Assembly (NCBI RefSeq): GCF_024323335.1
Contig: NC_066583.1
Span: forward strand, 12,428,665-12,492,664
DNA length: 64,000 nucleotides
Reading direction: 5' to 3'
From: Lathyrus oleraceus
Taxonomy: Eukaryota; Streptophyta; Magnoliopsida; Fabales; Fabaceae
This document shows, one piece after another, positions 35,478 to 49,200 of the stretch. Both the position numbers and the translations under genes were made by a program. How positions within the stretch are numbered: position 1 is the stretch's first letter; each line of letters starts with the position of its first letter. A model generated the notes under the pieces. The model worked only from the letters and a program-made list of their open reading frames with translations. It was not told where the DNA came from and did no database searches.

Positions 35478-37519
35478 CTAACTTTTGCCCGAACCCTTTC
35501 TCTTTTTTTTTTCGGTTCGCCGGGATGCCCTTTTTTGCCTGGACTCTTTTATTCTTTTTGTCCAGCGGGTCTCTTTCACGAAGTATTTTCTAACTGCGTC
35601 CGCATGCACAGGGGACAGAAAATCCTCATCATCCGTGGTCGTCAGCAATAAGGCTCTGTCGGAGAAAACCTTTTCGACCACGAATGGACATTCATAACTG
35701 TTTATCCACTTGCCCCGCAATCGTCTTGAGGAGGAAAGATCCTTTTCAACACCACAACTCTTCCGTGCTACCCACGAGGTCGCACTTCTCGGTTAACAAC
35801 ACGCTTCATTTACTGGGTACAACTGCCCCATGACAAGTAACTGTCAGCCTCTTTTCTCAACCAGGCTCAACGCGTTATACCGAGTCCTCATCCGCTCGCC
35901 CTTTTCTAACTTCTCATCCATCCGGACTCTCCACAATGAGATCTAGCCTCCAGCAGGCAATATCACTTCCATCCCGTACCGAATGAGGAAGGCGTTGCCC
36001 CAGTAGATGCACGTACCGAAGTACGACACTCAGGATACCAATTTCGTACTCAGCCACCATAGTTGGTGCATTCAAATGTTATCGGGGAAGCACTAGCTCA
36101 CTCACTTTAAACTCTCCCCATCAGACATCAGAATCCGTTCAGATTCAGGGTCAGGCCCCTCCTCCGGGATCGGTCACTCTCAATCTTTCGATTTGAGCAC
36201 CTCGAGATGTCCTCATCAGGGACCTCAGACTTCCTCGGTTGATAATCATCAATGGGTTGCTGGCGAGATAATCATACAGTACACTCCCCTTGATTTACTG
36301 GGAGGTATACGGAATATCGTATTCAATTAAGATCATTTGCCCTCTCGCAACCCGTCCGGTCAATGCTAGCCTCTCCAGCGCATATTTGATCAGATCCATT
36401 TTGGACATCCACAACGTGGTATGAACCAACATACACTGTCTCAGTCGGCGAGCAGCCTATGCCGAAGTACATCAAGTTTTTTCGAACAGTGAGTGTATTG
36501 TTTCACAGTCGATAAACTTTTTGCTTAGGTAAATTGCATGCTCTTTTCGACAAGACTAGTCATGCTGTCCCAATACACACCTCATAGACCCCTCGAGGGC
36601 TGTCAAACACCAGATTAACAATCATCCCCATGGGAAGCATCAGAATCAGAGGTTCCTTTATCTTTTTTTTTTTTTGCAGGATCAACCTCGATTCCTCTTA
36701 TCTGCTCCCAACAAGCCTCGGTAGCTTGATGGACAGCACTCCATAAGTGTACTGATTCAGACTCAACAATATGAGTTATCTCAACCGGTCAAACAACTTG
36801 CCCCAGCCTACCGGATGCCCCTGTTCTGCTTGGGACTTTGTCATCATGTCATCAACATGGCATTCGCTTTCACGATGAATCATATCATGAAACAAAGTCA
36901 CCATTGACCTGTGATACTTGGCATCGGCCTTCTCGATACTGAACGACATCACCTTATAACCAGAAGGTGCCCCTTGTGTGATGGACATGGTTTACTTCAT
37001 ATCATCTGGCAGCAATTCAATCTGGTCTTGGCCGAGAAGCCATCCATGAAGATAAAAACTGAGACCCGAGCTATATAATCAACCGATACCTCGTTGTGAC
37101 GTACCGGGAATTCATCTTTTAGATTAGCTCTGCTCTCATCTTGGTGGTCCGTACACATTCTCATCCTTCAGCACCGGTTTCCGCCTCACTGGAGGACAGT
37201 CTTCTCTCCATGGTAGCTCGTGCCCCCACAACATTGGTATCCTACCTTGGTGTATCTAAATACAACCAGGCACACATATCAACCTGCTCTTTCAACAGGG
37301 CTACCATCCTGTTCTTGACTTGCCTCTGAAGTGGCCTCAATATTCGCTTTCTGACCTCGACGGTGCTTGGAGCAACAATTCTGAACACTCCTCATGCGGT
37401 TGAATCACCTTCTCCTCTTGTTTCAACAACCTGGCTAATTCCAGCAGATCACAATCTTCTTCGCCTTCTTCTTTGGCATGATATATCGGATTGTCGAAGT
37501 CATACAGAGATGTAACCAA
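35478..37519 (-). pseudogene. Eroded Ogre pol: RT, RNase H linker and integrase C-terminus fragments
   Basis: Minus-strand fragments in pol order. At 37,519-37,337 is a segment with DFDNPIYHAKEEGEED and ARLLKQEEKVIQPHEE, typical of the start of Ogre pol. Next comes ALLKEQVDMCAWLYLDTP (about 37,310), then RT scraps including MDGFS and MVTLFHDMIH...VDDM (36,988-36,776). Near 36,290 is IKGSVLYDYLA, from the RNase H linker. At 35,720-35,478 is the integrase C-terminus RGKWINSYECPFVVEKVFS. Stops and shifts occur throughout. The integrase catalytic core and most of RT are missing, leaving about 2 kb of a polymerase that is usually more than twice as long. Confidence 0.8.
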
Positions 37520-37794
37520 ATTGTTATCGATCAGATCAGAAGGGTAATCACTTTTGAGGTTGGAACCAAATAAATCAAAAGGAAAGCAGAAAGAAAAACA
37601 TTGCCATTTTTATTTCTTAAAACTGCAAAAATAAGTGAAAAACAGGGAACACCGCTTTTAACTACAAAAACATCCATTTATTACTGATGCAAAATGTTGC
37701 AAAATGAAACACATGAGGTGGCCCTTACAATGGACCATTACGTTTCGGGAAAAACGTATGGCTTTCATGCAAACAAAATTAAAAAACAGAAATA
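37520..37794 (-). other. Gap between Ogre gag and pol remnants
   Basis: It has no conserved frame. In described Ogre elements an intron separates the gag-protease and RT parts, and this gap is in the right place for it. I cannot fix splice sites here. Confidence 0.35.
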
Positions 37795-39171
37795 CTACAC
37801 TTCCGGATGAGTGACAGTAATGCTTTTGGAGACCTTCCAGTTTCCTGGTACGCAAGACTTTATCCACAACTCGAGCTCGCGGTCACAGTCGATCTCTTCA
37901 CTCACTGAACAAGCATGATCAGGATCCAGCATTCCTGCACTGACAAAGGGGTACAGTGGACGATATCCCCTGTTTGGTCTAGACGACCCTTGATCCGGCT
38001 GATAACCGACCCCAAACATGTCTGCTTTTACCACGATGTCAATGATCCTTCCCCAGCCTTGGGCCTCTTTGTTCTTCACCACTTCCAGAGCTTGTTTATA
38101 AGAAGAAATGGACAGCTTTTTCTCTTTCTCAGCAACAAGGGCATTCCCTACCTGGACGGTTTCAACTGTCATACTGGGTGCTTTACATCTTACATCGTCC
38201 ATTTCTACTTTCTTCATCTTCTGGGTCGTGTCTTTCATCAATACACACCCTTCTGTGATGACGGTCGCACAACAAATATCAACAACAGGGAAAGCTCCAT
38301 CTTGCATCAGAGATTTTGGGACCACAGACATTGGAACCTTTAACTGATTCTCCTCAGCCACTTCCATTCCTCTCTTGTTCTTTTTCACCATCTTTACCTT
38401 TACGGGACCCTTCCTGGGTACGGGGTTGACATCCTCATTCATTATCTGTGCCAAGCTGATAGTCTTGGAGCCCACCATATCTTGGACGATATGCTTAAAA
38501 GCTCTACAACCCTCAATGTTGTGTCCGGGTGCCCTAGAGTGAAACTCGCACTTGGCACTCTCATCATAGTGTGCGGGCCTCCGCTGCTGTTCTATAGGAA
38601 TCAAAATCCTCGGCCGAACTAATCCCAGATCCCTCAACCTCTTGAACAGAAGGGTATAAGTCATGGGTGGCTCCTCAAACTGACGATCCTCCTTCTTCTT
38701 CTTCACCTGGCTCTTAGCTCTCGGTGCCTTCTGTTGAGGTGGTGGTTGTTGCGATGGTACAAGTGGATTACCAACAGGAGTGGTTACAACAGCAGCATAA
38801 GGATGATAACGATCCTTACTGCGTTCTTTCTTTGCTGGCACACCAACTGGCTCAACCTCCTTCTTGAAAGGACCACTGTCAGAGAGTTTCTTTACTACAG
38901 TGCCAGAAGGTTTGTTCACTTCAGTTGACAGAGACTTCTCCTGAACTTTCTCCACTATCAGCCACTTCTCAATCTTTTCCAATCTCTCAGACATGGCTTT
39001 CTGTCCCAAGGCAAGCCCTTGCACAATACTGAACAATCCCCTCATCATCTCTTTCAGTTCAAGGATGTCGGCGTTGGGAAGATCCATCAGCTTGGATTTG
39101 CTGACCCCAGCAAGTATCTGAACAGACGAGCTATGCGCCCCGGTTGAACACTGAAACCTACAAAACAGCAA
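37795..39171 (-). CDS. Ogre gag-type protein, long intact frame
   Basis: The frame of 458 residues shows a charged, helix-prone N-terminal part (about 30-75, LELKEMMRGLFSIVQGLALG), a Pro/Lys-rich linker (about 135-160) and MTYTLLFKRLRDLGLV (170-185). A knuckle-like CEFHSRAPGHNIEGC (208-222) is followed by RAFKHIVQDMVGS. The C-terminus (GYRPLYPFVSAGMLDPDHA, EIDCDRELELWIKSCVPGNW) is typical of Ogre just before the pol region. I see no clear protease motif, so this may be gag with a deleted or eroded protease. The leader and primer site lie upstream (39,172-40,228). The start chosen is the first Met; the domain may begin at Met29 (MDLPNADI). No in-frame stop is present, in contrast with pol. Confidence 0.75.
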   Translation of the reverse strand: MLFCRFQCSTGAHSSSVQILAGVSKSKLMDLPNADILELKEMMRGLFSIVQGLALGQKAMSERLEKIEKWLIVEKVQEKSLSTEVNKPSGTVVKKLSDSGPFKKEVEPVGVPAKKERSKDRYHPYAAVVTTPVGNPLVPSQQPPPQQKAPRAKSQVKKKKEDRQFEEPPMTYTLLFKRLRDLGLVRPRILIPIEQQRRPAHYDESAKCEFHSRAPGHNIEGCRAFKHIVQDMVGSKTISLAQIMNEDVNPVPRKGPVKVKMVKKNKRGMEVAEENQLKVPMSVVPKSLMQDGAFPVVDICCATVITEGCVLMKDTTQKMKKVEMDDVRCKAPSMTVETVQVGNALVAEKEKKLSISSYKQALEVVKNKEAQGWGRIIDIVVKADMFGVGYQPDQGSSRPNRGYRPLYPFVSAGMLDPDHACSVSEEIDCDRELELWIKSCVPGNWKVSKSITVTHPEV

Positions 39172-40228
39172 ATGGGTTAGTATGACTCACGCATGCGATG
39201 TCTGTCCGTACTAGGAATATTCTGTCCTTTGATTCCGGTTTCATCGAGACAGATAAAATTTTATCAACAACATTCTGACATCCGGATGTCTCTCAACCTG
39301 AGTCTCGATTAAAAATAATGGACCCTGAGCACGGACAGACATGAGTTGAATGCAGATGAATGTGAAATGATATGATGCAAATGCATGAATGCAGGCCACT
39401 GTGCCACCAAGTCATCTGTAGACCCATTAAGTCTCTAAACCAGTCACAGTTATCTGAAGGACTAGGTCACCATAAATCCAACTTGGGGAGTTCCGAAATA
39501 AACGAAACCGGAGATTACATCAATATCATCACAGGAACATCCACTAAACGGACGACAACCGGATCCTCTGAACAAGTACTCTCAACTCAACCCGGGGCTC
39601 CGAAATAAACGGAACCCGCTGATAAACCGCGGACAGAACTCTGGCGTCCCAGAAATAAATGTCCACAATTCACAGTCACCATCAGTACCAAGAGTCACCA
39701 ACAAGTCACCAACAAATCAGCAACTGTACCTGTAATGATCATTCCCTCCCCACTCACGGGTGTCATCTAGGCCAGGGTAAGGTCGAGAGAAACGCAGCAT
39801 AAATAACCTTTCGCAGAATATCATCATATACACACCCGAAGTATGTAACGATGATATCCCACCAGGGTCTGAACTGCTCGTGATATCAATGTTCCGCTAA
39901 GTGGCGCATACCACCCGCTTCCCATGAATCACTCTATTCCTAGGGTTCCTAGATTTCACTCATAGCCTGGGTATTGGGCCTTTTACCTCGAGTAACTCCC
40001 ACCCCAAACAGAGAGACACAACACAACCAGCAGATGAATATGAATGAATGCAAACATTAATGCAAACAATAAATGCAAACGATAAATGCACATATATACA
40101 AATGAATGCAATAAATAACAGCCAATAGCAACCAAAGCCTTAACCTAGAGAGCGCTAGGAGAGACTCGCTTAGGGAAGATGGACCAGTAAGAGGTCAACT
40201 TCTCTTTGTCCCCAGCAGAGTCGCCAGC
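39172..40228 (-). other. Ogre leader between primer site and gag
   Basis: This is noncoding sequence with no convincing frame. Its right half matches the leader at 1-523. The primer-binding site TGGCGACTCTGCTGGGGA (minus strand) is at 40,209-40,226, two bases from the LTR. Confidence 0.75.
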
Positions 40229-41211
40229 TGTCGCATTACGCGAAAAACCGGCGGGAAACAAGAACAACAGAGCCGCCACCATGCGTTATTTATCCCAAAG
40301 GAGGGAAAGGAAACGCTCAGAGTAAACCTGGAAAAGACGTGGTCTCGCGACCAAAGAGAATGGGATCGGGAGTCGGTTATGCGAAGGGAAGGTATTAGCA
40401 CCCCTACGCATCCGTCGTACTCGACGGGATCCACGCACAAAAGGAAGGAATATGGTTGCTAAAACACTGCTCATAAACAAACAGACACTGGCTGAAAGAG
40501 ACACAAGAAAACAGACAAGACTGACTCGGCAGGACATCGCGTCCTGAGCCTACTTAGTCTATCAGGCATAGACATCAGAGTCAAAGTAGTTCGGACTAGG
40601 GGGAAAACATGCTCGCTAAGGTATCGCACCCTATGCATACGTATCTTCTCGGACTAAGAAGAATCAGAGCATTCGTAGCTCGGCTCACACACGCCAAACA
40701 AAACTACACAAACACGGGCAAACATGGAACCCGAATGCCAATCGCTGGACTTACATCAGCTTCCGAACCAAACACACCCACACTGGAACCCGAATGCCAA
40801 TCGCTGGACTTATATCAGCTTCCAAGCACACAACAAGAGGATATGGAATGCCAATCGCTGGGCTTATATCCATCTCCTGACACACACAAAGACAAAACAA
40901 AAGGGCGCCCGGAGAGATCAGCTCATCTCCTGCCTACGTACCTCATCTGGTATGAGGATCAGGGCGACGTAGTTCCCCTACAGAGGGACACAGGACTAGC
41001 CTAACCAGATAACAGAGGGAGACACAACTAGGGAGACTACGACTCGAGCCTAGATGTTATCATGCAAATCATCCCTAAGTCAAGGTTGCTATCTAACTTG
41101 CACAGGAAGCAAGCTATCCTAAACATGACTTGCACAGGAAGCAAGCCAAACTAAACTGAACTAGAAAGCACAAGCAATCAATCAAAAGCACAAAGCAGGC
41201 ACACACACTAT

Positions 41212-44200
41212 TGTCGCATCACGCGAAAAACCGGCGGGAAAAGAGAACAACAGAGCCGCCACCGTGCGTTATTTATCCCAAAAGAGGGAAAGGAAACGCT
41301 CAGAGTAAACCTGGAAAAAACATGGTCTCGCGACCAAAGAGGATGGGATCGGGAGTCGGTTATGCGAAGGGAAGGTATTAGCACCCCTACGCATCCGTCG
41401 TACTCGACGGGATCCACGCACAATAGGAAGGAAAATGGTTGCTATAATACTGCTCAAACACACACACACTGGCTGAAAGAGACTCAAGAAAATAGACAAG
41501 ACTGACTCGGCAGGATACCGCATCCTGGGCCTACTTAGTCTATCAGGCATAGACATCAGAGTCGAAGTAGTTCGGACTGGGGAAACGACACATGCTCGCT
41601 AGGATATCGCATCCTATGCATACGTATCTTCTCGGACGAGAGAAGAATCAGAGCATTCGTAGCTCGGCTGACACGCACACAAACAAACAAAGGCAAACGT
41701 GGAGCCTGAATGCCAATCACTGGGCTTACTTCAGCATCCGAACCAACAAACACACACTGGAACCCGAATGCCACTCGATGGACTTACATCAGCTTCCAAG
41801 CACACAACAACACAACGAGTTAATAGGGAGTCGGGGACTCGAGCCTACAACTGTCAAGCACACACTCAAACAAACGGACAACAGATTGCTAAGGAGTCAG
41901 GCACTCGAGCCTAGCAACTGTCAGACAACACACACAAAAAGAAGAAAAAAGCGCCCGGAGAGATCAGCTCAATCTCCTGCCTACATACTTCATCTGGTAT
42001 GAAGATCAGGGCGATGTAGTTCCCCTACGCCGGGAAAAAGGACTAGCCTAACCAGATAACAGAGGGAGACACAACACTAGGGAGACTACGACTCGAGCCT
42101 AGATGTTGTCATGCAAAGTCGTCCCTAAGTTAAGGTTTCTAGCTAACTTGCACAGGAAGCAAGCCTATCCGAAACATGACTCGCACAGGAAGCAAGCCAC
42201 ACCAAACCTAACTTGCACAGGAAGCAAGAAGGGTCTCGATTGCAACTAGGGCAAGAGAAAGGGGAGGTCTCAATCGCAACGAGGGCGAGAGAAAGGAAAA
42301 GTCTCGATCGCAACGAGGGCGAGAGAAAGGATCGCAACGAGGGCGAAAGCAAACAAGGATTAGTCTAAACTAAACCTAACTTGCACAGGAAGCAAGTCAA
42401 ACAAACATACAAGCACAAGTAGCACACACTATACACAAGCAAGGGGCTCAAACAAGGCTAGGTTTTAGTCGGGGGGTCATATCAACCTCGACAAACAAAC
42501 CTCTGGAACTGGGTAGATGGTGCTCTTAACCTTGACATTGAGAGCCAAGGTGAAGCAGATGAAAGGAGATGAGGGGTGTGCCTCATTGCTCTTATCCCTG
42601 GCCAGGGAGAGCATTTGAATATCAGAAGGTGTGGGAGTTCAGAATGGGGGAACTCTCTCCACAAGTTAGACTCTATGGATCTTGGGTTTTTACTCACTAT
42701 GCATCAACACAGGTAGTGTGAGCAATGTGAGTGACACACAGACTAGCAGGGGATAGATTGCTTATCCCTTGGGTTCTGCCAATTGCCTCTTCACTTAGGA
42801 GGACTTTGAGTATGTACAGGGACAAAATTAAACAATCAAAAACATTGCCTCTTAAGGAGGACTCCAGACAGTTGCCTGGCCAAGTAACAGGCCAGGTCTT
42901 CCAGACTACATGAAGACAAGAGGTGCATACCTCAAATGCAAATTGCTATAAAGCAAAGCAAAGCAAGTTCTAAGCAACTAAGGGTACCTGGAATAATCAA
43001 AGAGAATCAGTACACAATTCAAAAGTTAAGGCAAAAGGAGGTAGGAATCAACAGCCAAACAATCAGACAAATGTGCAAAGCACAAGACTCAAATCATATG
43101 AGTCAAGCCACCTACAACACAAAGAGGTTAGCTCATGATAAATAATTAAGCTCAATCACATTGCATAAGTTTCTTTGAGGCATTTGTGGCTTAACCTGAA
43201 ACAATAGCTTCAAACATAAGCAACAGGACCACTAGGACAAGCCTAGGGTCAAAAAGAGGGAAGAAAGTCAAAACAGCAAATGAATTCCAACCGAAATCAA
43301 ATTCAAACATTTAAGAAGCAAGCTCAATTGGTTTCATGTTCATATCATGCATCATCATCATTTCATAAGCAAAAGAAGTCAAAGCATGGCATTTAGAAGC
43401 TCATAGAAGTCAACAGCAAGACTTGAGTCAAAAGCAATCTCAAACATTTCCAAAAATCACCAAATAAATCATGATCAATCACAATCCACAGCATGGTAAG
43501 AATGTCAAATTTCATCACATTTGGACAAGTGGAAGGCAGTCAATGAAAATCAGAAAGTCAAAGCAATTTTGAACATGCTCAAAGAAGTCAACCAATCATG
43601 CATCAACTTGAAAAATTCATAAATCAGAGATAACATATGATAAATGAATGGGATCAACACCATGACAAAGCTTAAGATGTCTAGTAATCACATGTAAAAT
43701 TTCAAGTTCATCCAATGATGTATGAGAATTTCACAAATGAAATGGCAAGATGTATCACAAAAGGTCAACATTTGACTAGATAGGGGAGAAAAATCTCAAA
43801 CAAATGGAAAATGCCACAAATAATTCCACAAAAAATCACATGTGAACTAGACATACAAGAGTAGGTTCATGCAAAAATTCAGAGCAATTGGAGTTCAAGA
43901 AGCATGGTATCAAAAATCATGAAGTTTCACATCATTGGTGTGACACAAATTGTCACACCCTAATTCAAAAATTCATAACTCACAATCCAGATAAGATAAA
44001 TTCACAAACTCTAAACCAAAATCACCATGAATGTGTCTAGTTTATGCACAAAAAATTTCAGGACCATTGGATAATGCATGACTATTTCACAAAGGATTTG
44101 GCAAGATGTACAAAAAATGAGCATATGTGATAAACCCTAGCACCATTTAAAATTCGACCATGCAAAAATTCTGGAAAATACATGATAAAAAACTAAAGAT

Positions 44201-46200
44201 CAAGCAGAGCATGATGCAAAAAATTTCATGAAATTTGGATCACAAATGAATGAGCTATGATTTTTGCAAGATTGGCCATGTAAATGAACTAAATATTGAT
44301 CAAATGATGATTTAAATAAACAAATACAATAGGCCGTGGCAATTTGGTAATAATGGAGACTTTTTAATGAAACGGTGCGCAGCACCTCCCAGACGTGGCA
44401 AGCAGTGATAGGACATGGCAATCAAACAGTAGCATGCAACAACAACCAAAACACGATGCAGAAAATAGAAAAATCTGGGAATGGCTTAGGGTTTGCAACA
44501 GTAACATCATCTTGTTCATCATCATCGTGCCAAATAAATTGTTCCAGAAAATGCAATTAAACATACCAATCGACTCAAATGAACATGAATAACACGAATC
44601 CGACCGCCATTTACATTGAAACTAACCAAACCTCATGAATCGAGTGAAAACAAGAATGAACAACAATCTTTAAATCAGCATAACTCCATAAATATCCAAC
44701 CATTTCATGTGATGCAAAGCTCATTAGAATCAGCATAACAAGAGCTATCTAAAACATAGCATAGCATAGTAAATGGTTAAGGTCGAGTTCTTACTTGATT
44801 TTGAAGAAATCAATGAAACAGTTGTTGTTTTGATGATACAAGCTCAAACAGATGTCCAGCCAAGCTTGTAATGATGGATACTTGAAGAAGTTTAGCTTAG
44901 TTGTGCTTGAAAATGCCCAAATCGAAATCTGCCATTGGAGGGTTCATGGAGAAAACAGTTGAGTGTTGTGCTTCCAGTTGGGAAATGGTGCTTCAAATAG
45001 CTTCCAAAGTGATGGCAAAATGAGGAACAAGTGAGCAGGGATCGTGTTCTTTGAAGGTTCTTGCAGAATTTCAAGATGAAGGAATTGTATGTTTTTAGAG
45101 CAAAGGTTTTCTCTGTTGGAATAGAGTGGCTGCTAGGGTTGTGCTTCAACAGAAAATGATCTTTATGTATGCTGTTTAAGATTGGTTAAGTGTGTTTAGT
45201 TCTGTGGTAATCCAAATTTGTAAAATGACATGTTTTTGCTAATTAATGATTTTCACACACATGGTGAGGTGCAAGAGCCATGGCTTCGAAATTGGGCTTT
45301 GGACAAGTTCAAAATATCATTTCAGACCCTTGGCAAGTGGTAAAAGTAATTGGAATTGGTTATTTTGAAGTTTCACTTTTCCACCTCACTTGAAAATAAT
45401 CATGATAGTTCAAAAAGGGCCATTTTGATCCATAAGGTTTTGGTACATGAAAGTTACATTTTTGGAAAGAGGAGGTTAAATATGGTTTGTTGGAAAAAAC
45501 CTCACCAAATTTGGCCAAATGGTTTGAGAGATATGGCCTTTTGAAGTTCAAGAATTTTTGAAAATGAATTAATCATATCTTGCCAACCATACATGGGAAT
45601 TGAGAGTTCTTGGACTTTTTGGAAATGGGAGAACAAGATCTTCAACTTTCATGTTGGGAAAAAATTCATTTGAATCTTGTATCATGATGTAAGTTTAGGC
45701 TCAAGAAGTTTCCATTTTTGGCAAGTTCAATTACAGGTCAAGTTTCTATTTTTGGAAATTTCTGATTTGGCTTCAAATTCTTCAATGATGATGTTTGCCA
45801 TGATATATGAGGCCTATTTGGACATGAATAAACTCTCTCAAACCAAATCCATCCATCAAAACCAAAAAATCAATCACAGTTGACCAAGTTTGACTTTTTA
45901 GGGTTTCTGACTGATTGTGCATTGACTGATGACTTCTGAACATCCAAACCTTGACCTAAACACTTCAAATGGATCCCCAAGTCATGTGAACATGTTGGAC
46001 CAACCCTAGGGCCTTGGCTCAATGGAGAATGCACCTGCTTGCTTGATTGACTGATCTCCTGACCAGTTTGACCTAATTCTCTTGACTGGCTTGCACTTGA
46101 GGCAAAAGGGACAATGCAATGCTATGCAGTGGACCATGTTATGCTATGACCTAATATGAGAATGTATGTACAATGATAGGGGAAAATTTGAGGTGCTACA
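41212..46200 (-). repeat. Ogre solo LTR nested in an Ogre LTR, 4989 bp
   Basis: The minus-strand start is TGTAGCACCTCAAATTTTCC (46,200) and the end is GCGTGATGCGACA (41,212). It is flanked by a perfect ACTAT duplication (41,207-41,211 and 46,201-46,205). The empty site is present in the partner LTR at about 17,408-17,413 as a single ACTAT, which confirms the insertion. It is diverged from its host LTR, so it belongs to a different Ogre subgroup. No coding frame is present. Confidence 0.95.
42220..42352. repeat. ~30-bp tandem repeat in nested Ogre LTR
   Basis: About four units of GTCTCGATCGCAACGAGGGC plus GAGAGAAAGG follow the shared GCACAGGAAGCAAG units. The array is missing from the other Ogre LTRs in the window, so it is a copy-specific expansion. 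Confidence 0.75.
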
Positions 46201-49200
46201 ACTATATACACAAAGTGGGGCTCAAACCAAGGTTAAGTCTTAGTTGAGGGGTCATATCAACCTCAACAAACAGACACTGTAATCAGGTGAAGTTTGCTCT
46301 TAACCTTTGACATTGAGGGTCAAGGTGAAGCAGATGAATGGGAAGTGAAGATGAGACTTCACAACTCTTATCCCTGGCCTGGGAGAGCTTAAGACAAGAA
46401 TGTGTGGGTTCAGAAGGTGGGAACCCTTCTACACATATGACTGACACAATGGACAATGATCTTGGGTTAGTATCTGCAATGCATCAACACAATGGTGTGA
46501 GCAAAGCAGATGACACACAGAATAGCAGGGGATGGATTGCACATCCCTTGTGTTCTGCCAATGCCTCTTCACTTAGGAGGTCTTTGAATATGTACAAGGA
46601 CAAATGTAAACAAACACAAACATTGCCTCTTAAGGAGGACTCCAGACAGGTGCCTGGCCAAGTAACAGGCCAGGTCTTCCAGACTACATGGAGTTAGGAT
46701 GTTATACCTCAATGCAAATGCTCTTAAGCAAAGCAAAGCAAGTTCTCAATGGAACTAAAGCAACTAATGTACCTGAAATCAATCAAATACAATCAGTACT
46801 CAGACAAATCAACATTAAACAGCAAATGGTTAACAGTTAATTATACACAGTCAAACACAAGTCAATGCACAAAGGTGCAAGCTTTAAGGCACAAGACCAA
46901 CCTACAAAACAAACCAATGATTAGTCATAAACAAACAAGAAAGCAACTCCAAATGAGGCACACCATCAAGCATAAGCATTTGTGCTATTAACCTGAAACA
47001 CAACTCAAAAGTGAGAGCACAAACCACTAGTCCAAGACTAGGGTCAAAATGAGATCAAATCATCAAAACAGAACATGAAACTTATCCAATATCAAGATCA
47101 AACAAATAAAAATCAAACCCAATTGGTCCCATGTTCATATCATTCATCATTATCATTTCATGATCAAAATAGCACAAAGCATGCAAATAGGAGCTCATAG
47201 AAGTCAACAGAATGATTCAACTCAAATCCAATCACAAACATTTCAAAAACTCCTCAAATAATTCATGATCAATCCTCACCCATAACATGATATGCATACC
47301 AAATTTCAGCTCATTTGGATCAAGGGAAGTAGGTCAATGAAAATCAGAAAGTCAAAGCAAGTTCAAACAAACTCATACAAAGCATCAAAACATGCACCAA
47401 CTTCAATTAATCATAAATCAGAACCAACACATGATAAACGAACGGGATTAAAACCATGATGCACTTTAACATGTCTACAATTCACATGTCAAATTTCACA
47501 TCCATCCAATTAAGCATTAGAATTTCACAAACCAAATACAAACACGTATCACAAAAAATCAACAAATGACCAAACAGGGGAGAAAATTCCAATCAAATAG
47601 GAAATGCCATCAATAATTCCAGCAAAATTCACATGTATTCTCAACATCCATAAGTATCTTCATACAAAAATCCAGACCATTTTGAGTTCAATAAGCATGG
47701 TAATTAAAATCATGAAGTTGGACATGAATGGTGTGACACAAATTGTCACACCTCTATTCAAAAAATCAAAACTCAACAACCAGCAATGATAAAATTACAA
47801 ACTCTATACCAAAATCACCATGAACATGTCTAGTTTAAGCACAAAAAATTTGAGAGGCATTGGATTATGTATCATCCTTTCACACACAAAATGGCAAGGC
47901 ATACACAAAATGAACACACATGAACAAACCCTAGCACATTTAAATATCCACACGTGCAAAAAATCTGGAAAAATCCCCATAATAAACTAGAAATCAAGAG
48001 GAGCAATTCACAAAAAATCCCATGTAATTTGGCCAAGTATTGAGTGACTTATGAATTTTTTAAAGTCAGCATACCAAATGAAATAAATATTGAAAAAAGG
48101 AAATGATTTAATTAAAATAATAAAACGCGGATGGCAAACTTGTAATTAACTGGTCCCTTAAGTGAAACGCCGCGTTTCACTTAAGGGTGTGGAGAGCAAC
48201 GATTGGTCACATGGCAATGGAATAGTAAACTCATGCAATGCAGACCAAACACGAATTCTGGGTTGGAAATTTAGGGTTTCTGGGCAACAGCTTCAAAGTG
48301 TTCATCATTCAAAATCCAGCAAGAACATTTTGCAATCAAAATCAACAAACGACATACCAACATGTTCATTTCACAACGTACATCAACAATTCAAAACTCA
48401 ATAACCCTAATTCGAACTAGCATGGAAGAACTAAGCAAAACAACATTTGATAATCAAACTTTAAATCAGTGTATCTCCCTTAATACTCAACCATATTTCA
48501 TGATTCAAAGTTCATTGTACTCATGGCAACAGGATCTACAAGAAGCATAGCACGATTTTAACAATGGCATGGTTCAAATTTTTACCTGATTTGAAGAACA
48601 GTGTGGATTCGTGGTTGTTTGGCTGTGATGAGTTGAAACAGTAGCTCCTTGAGGTTTCAGATGATGAATGGAAGGATGCTCCTAGCTCACTCTTTCTCGA
48701 TTGTGCTCAAAAGTCCAACTGCCATGTGAGATGCTTGGAAGTAACAGTCACGATTTAGCTGCAATAGTGGTGAGTTCCAGCTTTAATCCAACTCCAATGT
48801 GATAGTAGATGATGATTCAAAGAAGAAATGGTGCTGCTCTGGGAGGAATTCGCAGAAAAATCAAGATGAAGAATTGAGAGAGTTTTGCTTTCTGGTCTAG
48901 ATCTGAGTTTTGTGTGAGTGCTCCTTGTGTTTTCTGTTAGGGTTTCAAATATATACCATCTGTTAATGCATTCCACTAATCAACCTTAATCCAAACCTTG
49001 TTAATTAGTGAAAATAGATATTTTGACAAATTGCTAAAACCAATCATTATGCATGGGGGTGCAGCTACAGTGCACGAAAATGGGCTTAGGCACACTCCAA
49101 ATGTGGTTTTCAGTCAAGTTCAATTGGTAGAAAGTGTAGCAAATGGTTATTTTGAAAGTCAACTTTTTTACCTTTCCTTTTTAATTCAAGTCAACTAAAA

